DNA of 7,772 nucleotides from a bacterium (GCA_026713745.1 JAPONU010000080.1:1-7772), one strand, 5' to 3'; positions 1 to 5,775 are shown, counted from the first letter of the stretch. The notes: generated by a model not told the origin, from the letters alone. Made by a program: numbers and translations.

Positions 1-762
1 AAGCGCATCATCTGCTCGCGCCAAGATCAACCCGGCGATCGAGCCCAGATCACCACCAAGGTCGGACTCCGCGAGGGCCTCGTAGTACCTCGAGCGATCT
101 CTTCGCCGGATGATCGTGACCGGTAGCCCGGCGCGGATCAACTCGAGATTCATCACGGCCCGGGAGGTCCGCCCGTTCCCGTCGCTGTAAGGGTGGATGT
201 GAGTGAGCCACGTGTGCAGCACGATGGCCCGCAGGAGGGCGGGCACCGCGGCGTTGGCGCAGGACCAGCTTTCCCAGTCCTCCATTGCGGACATGACCTC
301 TTGCCAAGAGCCCACGGGCACGTGCGGCGAACCCCCGATGCGGACGGGCTTGGAGCGGAACAGACCTGCCGCCGGGGAGCCGGCGAGGACAAGGGCGTGC
401 AGCTCTTTCACTTGCTCGATGTCCGTTGGAATCGGGTCACGCGCGAGTTCGGCAATTCGATCCAGAGCTTTCGAGAGGTTGATGGCGGCCTCCGAGTGGG
501 CGGGGTCGTGTCCGGTGATCGTGATTCCCTGCAGCACGGCGATCTGCGTCTCGCCGACGTCGAGAGTGCTGCCCTCGATGGCGTTCGACTCAGCGATCCA
601 CTCGAATCGCTTGTCGCCGAAGTGGGTCCGCAGGGTGAACTCGGTGAGGCGTCCCTGCTCCCGCAGCAGGTTCGCACGCTCCTGAAGCTCCGCGGCCTTG
701 TCGACGAATCGTCGGCCGGATCGTTCGATGCTGTACGGGCTACCGGCTAGGTCGATGGCCAT
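1..762 (-). CDS. Fic family protein (AMP transferase), 3' end cut by window
   Basis: Fic proteins usually transfer AMP from ATP to hydroxyl side chains of target proteins; the target here is unknown. The minus frame gives 254 residues from an ATG at 762 to the window edge without a stop. The catalytic loop is intact at residues 190-201 (HPYSDGNGRTSR), matching HxFx(D/E)GNGRxxR with Tyr for Phe. An upstream SNAIEG at residues 59-64 matches the (S/T)xxxE(G/N) inhibitory helix, whose Glu63 would block productive ATP binding, so this looks like an autoinhibited class II Fic with the inhibitory helix N-terminal in the same chain. The start at 762 is preceded by a GGGAAGGG-like ribosome site. The same frame stays open upstream to about 1257, with further ATGs at 798 and 945, so a longer N-terminus cannot be excluded. 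The C-terminal part, often a winged-helix domain in this family, lies outside the window. Confidence 0.9.
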   Translation of the reverse strand, partial: MAIDLAGSPYSIERSGRRFVDKAAELQERANLLREQGRLTEFTLRTHFGDKRFEWIAESNAIEGSTLDVGETQIAVLQGITITGHDPAHSEAAINLSKALDRIAELARDPIPTDIEQVKELHALVLAGSPAAGLFRSKPVRIGGSPHVPVGSWQEVMSAMEDWESWSCANAAVPALLRAIVLHTWLTHIHPYSDGNGRTSRAVMNLELIRAGLPVTIIRRRDRSRYYEALAESDLGGDLGSIAGLILARADDAL

Positions 763-1092
763 TCGGTGCCCTTCCCGGTTCGAATCTGCCAGGACCATCG
801 GTGAGGGGCTGCCCGTCCCGGCAAGTGACTGCAAAACTACCGGCGGGTCCGTCCCGCAATCGGGATTCCCCGTCATCACCGCGGCGGTTGGCCATAGTGT
901 GGAGGAGGTGATCGACTCGCCAACCGGGTGCTTTGGTTCCTGCATCGTGAGTCGGGACGCCCGCGGATCAACGAGGGCGGTCCGGCGTCGTATGGCCCAA
1001 CTCCCGTTGCCGGAGGTCAGGACGGCGGCACCACTCCGGCGGAGGCCCGGAATCGAGTCTCCAACGAATGCCGGAAGCTCCCCCACGGTGTC
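763..1092. other. Gene-poor spacer between Fic gene and luciferase-like remnant
   Basis: No gene is supportable here. Both strands carry long stop-free stretches, but this is expected at such GC content and none of the translations resembles a known protein. The stretch holds a decayed copy of a palindromic repeat at 1032-1056, a small hairpin-prone run at 853-872 (CCCG-CAAT-CGGG-ATTC-CCCG, in which two stems compete for the central CGGG), and a TAGTGT box at 895-900 identical to the one in front of the Rieske gene. A GGAGGAGGTG purine run at 901-910 looks like a ribosome site and is followed by an open frame to 1096, but that frame encodes a low-complexity Arg/Pro-rich peptide that I do not accept as a gene. 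Confidence 0.5.
1032..1056 (+). repeat. Degenerate copy of palindromic repeat
   Basis: It shares the core CCGGCGGAGGCC(C)GGAATC with the copy at 5703-5729, with one inserted C that breaks the perfect stem. It lies in the gene-poor spacer before the luciferase-like remnant. The short length makes homology likely rather than certain. Confidence 0.4.
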
Positions 1093-1361
1093 GTGACCCA
1101 CCTCCGGTTCGAGGCCGAGATCACGCCGGGCATGGCGCCCGGTCCGGTGGCCGATCTGGCCGTCGAAGTGGAGCGGGCCGGTTTCGACCGGCTGGGAATC
1201 TCCGATGTGATCCTCTGGCACGACTGCTACGTGTCGCCGAACTAGGGTTCGACTCGTTCAGCCTCAACCTGGCCGCCGTGCTCCGGCCGACCGCCTACGA
1301 GGGTCTCGCCGAGACCATCAACGGAGCCACGCAGGTTCTTTCGGCTCTGCGAGCGGGCTGA
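1093..1361 (+). pseudogene. Luciferase-like (LLM class) oxidoreductase remnant with large internal deletion
   Basis: Two pieces of one protein family abut in different frames. The first, from a GTG at 1093, reads RFEAEITPGMAPGPVADLA, then AGFDRLGISDVILW, and stops at TAG 1243-1245. This is the N-terminal beta-alpha unit typical of LLM-class F420- or FMN-dependent TIM-barrel oxidoreductases. The second piece, from about 1233 to a TGA at 1359-1361, reads ELGFDSFSLNLAAV, then YEGLAETI, which matches the C-terminal end of the same family. Full-length members run about 300-340 residues and only about 90 remain, so roughly 240 codons of the barrel core are gone and the join is out of frame. No functional enzyme can result. 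An assembly collapse is the main alternative to a true deletion. The start is uncertain because no good ribosome site precedes the GTG. Confidence 0.75.
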
Positions 1362-1452
1362 GGGCTCGTGGTGGTGACCGCGAGTGCAAACCGGTCCGGC
1401 GCACCGCACCGTACGCTCCTGCGGTGGTGGAGCAATTTCCGGCGGGTTCGAC

Positions 1453-2421
1453 GTGAGTTCCCGATCGCTTCGGGGGCGACTCAGCCGAGCGGTCCTGGTG
1501 GGCCTGCTGGCGTGGCTCGGCGTGGCGGGCGTTCCCGCCGCCGCCGGTGCCCAGGAGGCGGCCGAGGAGCCCGTCGAGGACGAACTCGAGGCTCGGATCC
1601 TGGCGCAGCGCCACGAGAACGGTCAAGTCGAATTCGCGGTGCAGTTCCGCGTGGCGGGGGACTCGTGGAGCGAGTCGGCCACGCCGGCGCGGCGATTCCT
1701 GCCTCCGGGCGCCGACGTCGGTATCTGGTTCGCCAGCTCACTGTTGACGATCACCTCCGACTCCACCGATTCCGCCGCCCGCGCCGCGGTGGTCGTACGC
1801 GTCGCGGTGCAGGTGTTGGTCGACGGTCGCATCGAGTTCGCCTTGCAGCAGCGCCATGACGGTGACACTTGGGGCGAGCGGATCCTGCCGGCACGACGCT
1901 TCTTCAGCCCCGACGCTGAGGTGGGTCGCTGGTCGTCCAGTGCGCCGGTGGTCGTGACGCTCGCGGCGAGCGTGTCGGGCAGCGACCTGGGCGCCGTCCA
2001 GGTCTCCGAGGACGTGTTGGACTTCAGCATGATCGACGTGCACAGCGGCGAGACGGCGAACATCCGCTCGGTGGTGACCGGCGAGACGCCGCTGCTGTTC
2101 TGGCTGTGGAGCCCCTATTGAGGCACGTGCCAGAGCCATGCTCCGGCCATCGAGCAGTTCGCTCGAGAGAACTCCCACCGGCTGAAGGTCGTCGGCATCG
2201 GCTCGACGGGCGACTTGGCGGCGAATCAGGTCTTCGTCGACCGCTACGGAATCACGTTCACAATGCTGTTGAGCGACTCCCGGGTGCCGACGAACTACTA
2301 CCACTTCCCGACGCCTGTCTGGTCCAGTTTCTGGCTGCTCGACAGCACCGGCCGGCGCATCTTCGGCGGCGCCTCCTTCGACGAGGAGCTGCTAACCCTG
2401 CTGCTGGATCACCTGTCCTGA
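1453..2421 (+). CDS. Exported two-repeat thioredoxin-like protein, probable selenoprotein (Sec at TGA 2119-2121)
   Basis: Read through the TGA at 2119-2121, this gives 322 residues. The N-terminus is a signal peptide: basic residues 4-12, a hydrophobic stretch 13-31, and a likely signal peptidase I site after Ala33 (AGA before Gln34), so the mature protein acts outside the membrane. Residues 46-101 and 114-169 are two copies of one unit. From about 187 on lies a TlpA/ResA-like thioredoxin domain: LLFWLWSPY leads into U223-G-T-C226, then HAPAIEQFA, a VVGIGS strand and a Thr287-Pro288 cis-proline loop. In relatives position 223 is Cys, so the active site would be UxxC, serving thiol-disulfide or peroxide chemistry in the envelope. 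The 99 codons after the TGA have no further stop or frameshift. GTG 1453 is chosen because it starts the signal peptide directly; GTG 1384 is possible. If TGA is a true stop, the product is a 222-residue protein lacking a working thioredoxin domain. Confidence 0.75.
1588..1959 (+). repeat. Tandem protein repeat (two units, 68-residue period)
   Basis: Within the exported thioredoxin-like protein, residues 46-101 and 114-169 align without a gap at an offset of exactly 68. Shared features are VEFA.Q / IEFALQ, GDSW / GDTW, PARRFLPP / PARRFFSP and VGIW / VGRW. The unit resembles a beta-rich module that I associate with secreted proteins of marine and host-associated actinobacteria; I know of no assigned function. 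Confidence 0.75.
2119..2121 (+). other. Putative selenocysteine (recoded UGA) codon
   Basis: The TGA falls at the first cysteine position of a thioredoxin-type CxxC site: the codons read Trp-Ser-Pro-Tyr-TGA-Gly-Thr-Cys. It is one substitution from TGC or TGT, so a nonsense mutation or base error is possible, but the exact placement at the one residue where Sec commonly replaces Cys favours recoding. Confidence 0.7.
2129..2166 (+). promoter_or_regulatory. Candidate bacterial SECIS region, two hairpins after the UGA
   Basis: Bacterial SECIS elements lie in the coding sequence just after the Sec codon and bind SelB. Two stems are visible. The first is 2129-2147 (GCCaGAGCcatGCTCcGGC): seven pairs with one A-C mismatch and a CAU loop starting 16 nt after the UGA. 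The second is 2150-2166: six pairs TCGAGC/GCTCGA around an AGTTC loop starting 35 nt after the UGA, with a G at the second loop position as is usual for SelB recognition. The first has the better distance and the second the better loop. Hairpins are easy to find in high-GC DNA. Confidence 0.35.
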
Positions 2422-2431
2422 TCGCGCCCGG

Positions 2432-2465
2432 CGGGCGGCGCCCGTCGAGCGCGCCGGCGGCCGGC
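2432..2465. terminator. Paired GC hairpins in convergent gap
   Basis: Two short inverted repeats fill the 44-bp gap between the convergent selenoprotein and VOC genes: CGGGC-GGC-GCCCG at 2432-2444 and GCCGG-CGG-CCGGC at 2453-2465. The position fits a bidirectional terminator. Neither has a T-run, so intrinsic termination would be of the U-less kind, and the very high GC makes chance stems common. Confidence 0.3.
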
Positions 2466-3023
2466 TCAGTCGCCGTTGCCCCAGACGGTCTTGGCGGTGG
2501 AGTAGACGCCCTGGTCGTAGGAGTACTCGATGACGTTGCCGTCGGGATCGTTGAGGGCGCAGATGTAGCCGACGGGTGGGGGCATCTCGGTGGGAGGCAT
2601 GTTGAGGCAGCCGGCTTCCTTGCCGCGCTGGGCGATGTCGTCCACGGCCTCGAGTGTGGGGAGTTCGATGCCGAGGTGGGCGAAGGGTTTCAGCAATCCG
2701 AGACCTTCCTGGCCGCTGCTGGCGAAGAACTCGATCAGCACCAGGATGAACGGCCGCTCGGCGGCGTCGGGATGTCCCAGCCAGGCACCGTGACCCAGGG
2801 CGTCGGTGCGCTTGTCCAACAACTCCATGGGTGTGAACTCCGTGTAGAAGTCGATGGAGGCGTCGACGTCGGCGCTCGGCAGTGCCACGTGGGTCCAGCG
2901 TGCGGTAGTCGGGTGGTCGGAGTAGACGTCTTGGCGCGTCTGGGCCGTGACGTCACCGGACATGCCGGTGGCCTCGCGTGCTTGGGCCGCACCGCGGGCG
3001 AATCCGGATTGCTCGTCACTCAT
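2466..3023 (-). CDS. VOC-fold protein (glyoxalase/dioxygenase superfamily), metal site apparently complete
   Basis: This is a 185-residue vicinal-oxygen-chelate fold protein. The superfamily covers glyoxalases, extradiol dioxygenases, epimerases and antibiotic-binding proteins, and the substrate cannot be named. Residues 1-40 form a polar N-terminal tail. The first beta-alpha-beta unit begins at WTHVALPSADVD (residue 43), with the second half at FAHLGIEL (114) and the closing strand at GNVIEYSYD (162). His45, Glu98, His116 and Glu166 fall at the positions that bind the divalent metal in metal-dependent members, so catalysis is plausible. The ATG at 3023 is preceded by AAGGAAGGA at good spacing, which decides the start over a longer open frame running into the upstream gene. 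It lies 56 bp behind the second VOC gene on the same strand, and the pair is probably co-transcribed. Confidence 0.88.
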   Translation of the reverse strand: MSDEQSGFARGAAQAREATGMSGDVTAQTRQDVYSDHPTTARWTHVALPSADVDASIDFYTEFTPMELLDKRTDALGHGAWLGHPDAAERPFILVLIEFFASSGQEGLGLLKPFAHLGIELPTLEAVDDIAQRGKEAGCLNMPPTEMPPPVGYICALNDPDGNVIEYSYDQGVYSTAKTVWGNGD

Positions 3024-3079
3024 CGGTTGTCCTTCCTTGCTCTTGCCGGTGACGGCGCTCCCGCTGTGGGTCGCCGGGG

Positions 3080-3568
3080 CTACTCGTCGGTCCAGCCTTC
3101 GGGGATCTGCGGGTCGTCGCCGCCCTGGGTCCAGAGAATGAACGTGTTGCCCCACGGATCCTCGAAGGCGCAGTTGAAGCCGTTGAACTCCGCCCAGTAG
3201 TGGTTGCGCCACAGCTCCGTGGCGCCGAGGCTCACCGCGGTGTCGAGTATGCGGTCCGCGGTGTCGTCCCCGCTGACCAGGATCCACATGCGCTGGCTGC
3301 GGCCTTCGGTGCGCAGCGTGCGCGGCCCAACGCCGGCGGGGTCGGGATGGGGGCGGGCGTTGGCGACGTTGTGGATGCCCATGTGCAGGTTGCCGACGCC
3401 CGACGGCTCGCCGTCCTTCTGGAACTCATCCCCCGGCACGATGCGGTGGAAGACGCCCGCCGGTCGCCCCTCGACCTCCCAGCCGAAGACCTGCTCGTAG
3501 AAGCGGGCCGTGGCTTCGGGATCGTCGCTGGGGAAGTCGACGAAGATCAGCGTGTTCGGGTAGCCCAT
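3080..3568 (-). CDS. VOC-fold protein, apparently without the metal ligands
   Basis: A 162-residue two-unit VOC protein. The first unit shows DDPEATARFYEQVFGWE (residues 15-31), the standard helix of the fold. The second shows DDTADRILDTAVSLGA (101-116) and ends with FEDPWGNTFILWTQGG (135-150). Where metal-binding relatives carry His at the start of each half and Glu in the last strand, I align Phe9, Met94 and Ile144, so a metal-free binding or accessory role is more likely than classic glyoxalase chemistry. The C-terminal tail is acidic and Pro-rich. The ATG at 3568 has GGAAGG seven bases upstream; an in-frame start at 3619 would overlap the probable promoter and add a tail unlike the family. 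It is first in a likely two-gene operon with the VOC gene ending at 2466 and is divergent from the Rieske oxygenase. Confidence 0.87.
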   Translation of the reverse strand: MGYPNTLIFVDFPSDDPEATARFYEQVFGWEVEGRPAGVFHRIVPGDEFQKDGEPSGVGNLHMGIHNVANARPHPDPAGVGPRTLRTEGRSQRMWILVSGDDTADRILDTAVSLGATELWRNHYWAEFNGFNCAFEDPWGNTFILWTQGGDDPQIPEGWTDE

Positions 3569-3617
3569 GGATGCACCTTCCGGGTCTGTGTGTTCGGGGC
3601 GCGGTCGCGCCGCCGCC

Positions 3618-3623
3618 AAACTA
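3618..3623 (-). promoter_or_regulatory. Candidate -10 box (TAGTTT) for the VOC pair
   Basis: On the minus strand TAGTTT matches the actinobacterial TANNNT -10 form, with a weak GACCGC at about -35 spacing. It would give a leader of about 43 nt before the ATG at 3568, leaving room for the GGAAGG ribosome site. Confidence 0.4.
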
Positions 3624-3720
3624 GCAGCGTGACTTCCGGGGCGGTCTCCCCACAGGTCGCCGAGTGCCCGAATCGGCAGGTGGAACGGGGTGTTCTGTCC
3701 GGCTGTGGCCGGCGGTGTCG

Positions 3721-3726
3721 TAGTGT
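3721..3726 (+). promoter_or_regulatory. Candidate -10 box (TAGTGT) for the Rieske gene
   Basis: TAGTGT matches TANNNT and would start transcription about 30 nt before the ATG at 3763. No convincing -35 hexamer is seen. With the minus-strand box at 3618-3623 it puts both promoters of the divergent pair in one 194-bp region, where a shared regulator could sit. Confidence 0.35.
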
Positions 3727-3762
3727 TGTGCCTGTAGAGCCCCGGTCGGATCCCGAGGTCCC

Positions 3763-4767
3763 ATGAGCACCACGCACGTCTTCAGTGACAACCCTGCCCT
3801 GGCTGACTCCTGGCATGCCGTCGCCCGCAGCGGTGACGTCGCTCCCGGTCCTCTGAGCGTGCGCGTCCTGGGACGGCCCTACGTGCTCTGGCGAGATCCG
3901 GAGGGCGTCGTGACGGCGTCCGCGGACCGCTGCCCGCATCGGGAGGCACCCCTGTCGGCGGGAACCGTCATCGACGGATGCCTGCAGTGCTGCTACCACG
4001 GCTGGCAGTTCGGAGCCGGCGGGCGGTGTGTGCTCGTGCCGTCGGCCCAGCCGGGGGTGCCGGTCCCGCCTCGCGCCCATCTGGCGCCGGTGGGTGCGAC
4101 CGAGCGGTACGGCTTGGTGTGGATCTGCCCGGGAGTGCCTCGCGAGGACATCCCCAAGATCGTCCAGGAGGACGACCCGTCGTTCCGCCGCCTCAACCCC
4201 GACGTGCAGGTGTGGCAGGCGTCGGCCACCCGCATGGTTGACAACTTCCTCGACATCACCCACTTCCCGTTTGTCCACGCCGGCACCATTGGCGGCGACA
4301 CCGACGAGGTTGTTCCAAGGCTCGAGTTGGAGCAGCTCGACGACAGCTTCTTCGGCTACGCCTACGAGGTGACCGTCAGCAATCCCGAGATCGCCGCCGC
4401 CACCTCGGGCGTGCAGGGCGCCGAGGCCGTGGCCCGGCGGATGTCCAGCGGCTTCGCCCTGCCGTTCGCCTGCCGGAGCACCATCGCCTATGAGACCGGG
4501 CTCGAGCACATCCTGCTGTTGCTGTCGACGCCGATCGACGACGTCACCTCGTACTTCGTCTTCGTGGTGTGGCGGAACGACGACTTCTCCGTGCCGTCCG
4601 ACGAGGTGCTCCGCTTCGACTTGGCCATAGGGGCCGAGGACAAGCTGATGCTGGAGCGTCTGGACGGCGTATTGCCGATCGACCTCGCCGGCACCGTGAG
4701 CGTGCAGTCCGACAAGCCGTCGGTGGAGTGGCGCCGGCGCTTCGCCGCCCTCCTGGCCGCCGACTGA
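3763..4767 (+). CDS. Rieske non-heme iron oxygenase, alpha-type subunit
   Basis: A 334-residue aromatic-ring-hydroxylating or O-demethylating oxygenase component. The Rieske [2Fe-2S] domain occupies about residues 15-120 with Cys57-Pro-His59 and Cys76-x2-His79 as cluster ligands. The catalytic domain has the mononuclear iron site at DNFLDITHFPFVH (160-172): His167 and His172 as ligands, Asp164 as the bridging residue that passes electrons between neighbouring subunits, and Asp293 in AEDKLMLE as the probable third ligand. The length and the VSVQSDKPSVEWRRRF tail fit the single-component vanillate demethylase/toluenesulfonate monooxygenase-like group rather than two-subunit dioxygenases. A reductase is required, but none is encoded nearby. 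GAGG six bases before the ATG supports the start. It is divergent from the VOC pair and its substrate is unknown. Confidence 0.93.
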   Translation: MSTTHVFSDNPALADSWHAVARSGDVAPGPLSVRVLGRPYVLWRDPEGVVTASADRCPHREAPLSAGTVIDGCLQCCYHGWQFGAGGRCVLVPSAQPGVPVPPRAHLAPVGATERYGLVWICPGVPREDIPKIVQEDDPSFRRLNPDVQVWQASATRMVDNFLDITHFPFVHAGTIGGDTDEVVPRLELEQLDDSFFGYAYEVTVSNPEIAAATSGVQGAEAVARRMSSGFALPFACRSTIAYETGLEHILLLLSTPIDDVTSYFVFVVWRNDDFSVPSDEVLRFDLAIGAEDKLMLERLDGVLPIDLAGTVSVQSDKPSVEWRRRFAALLAAD

Positions 4768-4789
4768 CTCCCAACGCCGGCGCCGCAGG

Positions 4790-5617
4790 TCAGGGCATGT
4801 AGCCGAGGCCGGCGAGGATCCGCTCGGCAGCCTCGGTGTCACCCTCGAGCCTGACGAGGCCCCGGGCGAGCGCTTCGGAGCTGGTGATGCGCCCTCCGGC
4901 CAGCCGGGTGTAGGTGTGGGCTTCTGTTCGGATCGTCATCGAGGGATCGGCCCCTCCCTCGAACGCGTCCACGAGCCGTCCGCGGCGCTCGGCTACCTGC
5001 ACCCGCCAGGCGCGAGCAGCCGGGCCGGTCAGGTCGATCAGGACCCGGGCTCCGTCGGGTGCCCGACCCAGCTTGGCGACCGCGAACGCCACGGCGAAGG
5101 CGAACTCGTCCAGGACGACCTCCACCGCCGGCCCCTCTCGGTGCCCCGGGCGGTCGACCGCGCCCCGGATGTCCTGCTCGTGCACCCAGGAGTCCAGCGT
5201 TCTGAGCCGCATGAACCGCCCGTAGGTGTCGGTGCCGGCGGGCGTCCAGGACTCGGCGTCGAAGTCGGCCTGGGTCATGGCTCCCAGAACCTCCAGCCTG
5301 GCCGCCGTCACTTCCCGGAACTCCTCCAGTACCCGGGTGGGCGCCCAGGGGCGCCGCTCGGCGATCCACATCTCGTTGATCCGCCCGATCTCGTTGCGGA
5401 CGTGGGGTGCCTCGCCGATGTCGACCTCGGGCGTCGGGTCGCCCAGGAGCATCCGCTCCATGCCGTTGATGTGGCTGACGTTGTCCTGGACGCTCCAGCC
5501 CGGGCAATCGGTGGAGGCCGCCCACTCGGCGTCGCTCAGCGTTGCGCATAACTCGGCGATGGCTTCCCAGGCGGCGGTTAGGGCGGCGAGAACGCTGTCC
5601 CTGTTGACGTTGACCAT
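4790..5617 (-). CDS. Mycothiol-dependent maleylpyruvate isomerase-like protein
   Basis: A 275-residue protein of the actinobacterial maleylpyruvate isomerase/DinB-like family. The N-terminal four-helix part (about 1-155) contains CPGWSVQDNVSHINGMER (38-55) and LRTLDSWVHEQDIRGA (138-153). In the characterised mycothiol-dependent maleylpyruvate isomerase the zinc ligands are two His and a Glu. Here His49 and His146 are present, while the Glu position is Asp142. The C-terminal part (about 175-275) looks like the SCP2-like domain usual in this family. Many members have no assigned substrate, so isomerase activity is a guess. The start at 5617 has AGGAGG four bases upstream. The stop lies 22 bp from that of the convergent Rieske gene. 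The neighbouring oxygenase would suit a ring-degradation role, but the strands are opposite. Confidence 0.87.
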   Translation of the reverse strand: MVNVNRDSVLAALTAAWEAIAELCATLSDAEWAASTDCPGWSVQDNVSHINGMERMLLGDPTPEVDIGEAPHVRNEIGRINEMWIAERRPWAPTRVLEEFREVTAARLEVLGAMTQADFDAESWTPAGTDTYGRFMRLRTLDSWVHEQDIRGAVDRPGHREGPAVEVVLDEFAFAVAFAVAKLGRAPDGARVLIDLTGPAARAWRVQVAERRGRLVDAFEGGADPSMTIRTEAHTYTRLAGGRITSSEALARGLVRLEGDTEAAERILAGLGYMP

Positions 5618-5649
5618 GGCGCCTCCTCGGCTCGTTGGGGGGCGCGGTC

Positions 5650-5655
5650 AAGCTA
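5650..5655 (-). promoter_or_regulatory. Candidate -10 box (TAGCTT) for the isomerase-like gene
   Basis: TAGCTT on the minus strand lies 32 nt before the ATG at 5617 and fits TANNNT. The resulting short leader holds the AGGAGG ribosome site at 5622-5627. No clear -35 is visible. Confidence 0.4.
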
Positions 5656-5702
5656 CCAGCGCCGCCCGGGGTGCCTTGGGCGACGCGGCCCACCGGTCCC
5701 TC

Positions 5703-5729
5703 GTCATGCCGGCGGAGGCCGGAATCCAG
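5703..5729 (+). repeat. Palindromic intergenic repeat (REP-like)
   Basis: A GTCATGCCGGC half followed by GCCGGAATCCAG forms a perfect 5-bp stem, CCGGC-GGAG-GCCGG (5709-5722). It belongs to the widespread family of short dispersed repeats whose translation gives the tell-tale IPASAGMT string on the reverse strand. It sits in the divergent region between the isomerase-like and acyl-CoA dehydrogenase genes. A decayed relative is at 1032-1056. Confidence 0.6.
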
Positions 5730-5775
5730 GTGGCTGAGATGGCGCGCCGGGACTGCGGATTGCGTGGCGCCCTCC

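Noticed and set aside
193..750. 185-residue plus-strand frame over the Fic gene
   Set aside because: Antisense to the Fic gene, whose catalytic and inhibitory motifs are on the minus strand.
853..872. Competing hairpins CCCG-CAAT-CGGG-ATTC-CCCG as an attenuator or riboswitch
   Set aside because: Four-base stems, no conserved aptamer sequence and no gene placed to be controlled by them.
910..1096. Possible small gene after the GGAGGAGGTG purine run
   Set aside because: The ribosome-site-like run is good, but the Arg/Pro-rich peptide runs through a repeat remnant and resembles nothing known.
1243..1245. TAG in the luciferase-like remnant as a recoded codon (pyrrolysine)
   Set aside because: The frame downstream of the TAG does not continue the family; the C-terminal piece is in another frame, so a deletion explains it.
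2106..3200. 364-residue plus-strand open frame opposite the VOC genes
   Set aside because: It lies antisense to two well-supported VOC genes, has Gly/Val/Arg-rich composition with no recognisable domain, and overlaps the thioredoxin-like gene.
3547..4842. 431-residue minus-strand open frame opposite the Rieske gene
   Set aside because: Mirror frame of a clear Rieske oxygenase; the His/Arg-rich translation shows no motif. Long antisense frames are expected at this GC content.
4839..5693. 284-residue minus-strand frame overlapping the isomerase-like gene
   Set aside because: Shifted frame of the isomerase-like gene with low-complexity Gly/Arg/Pro sequence.
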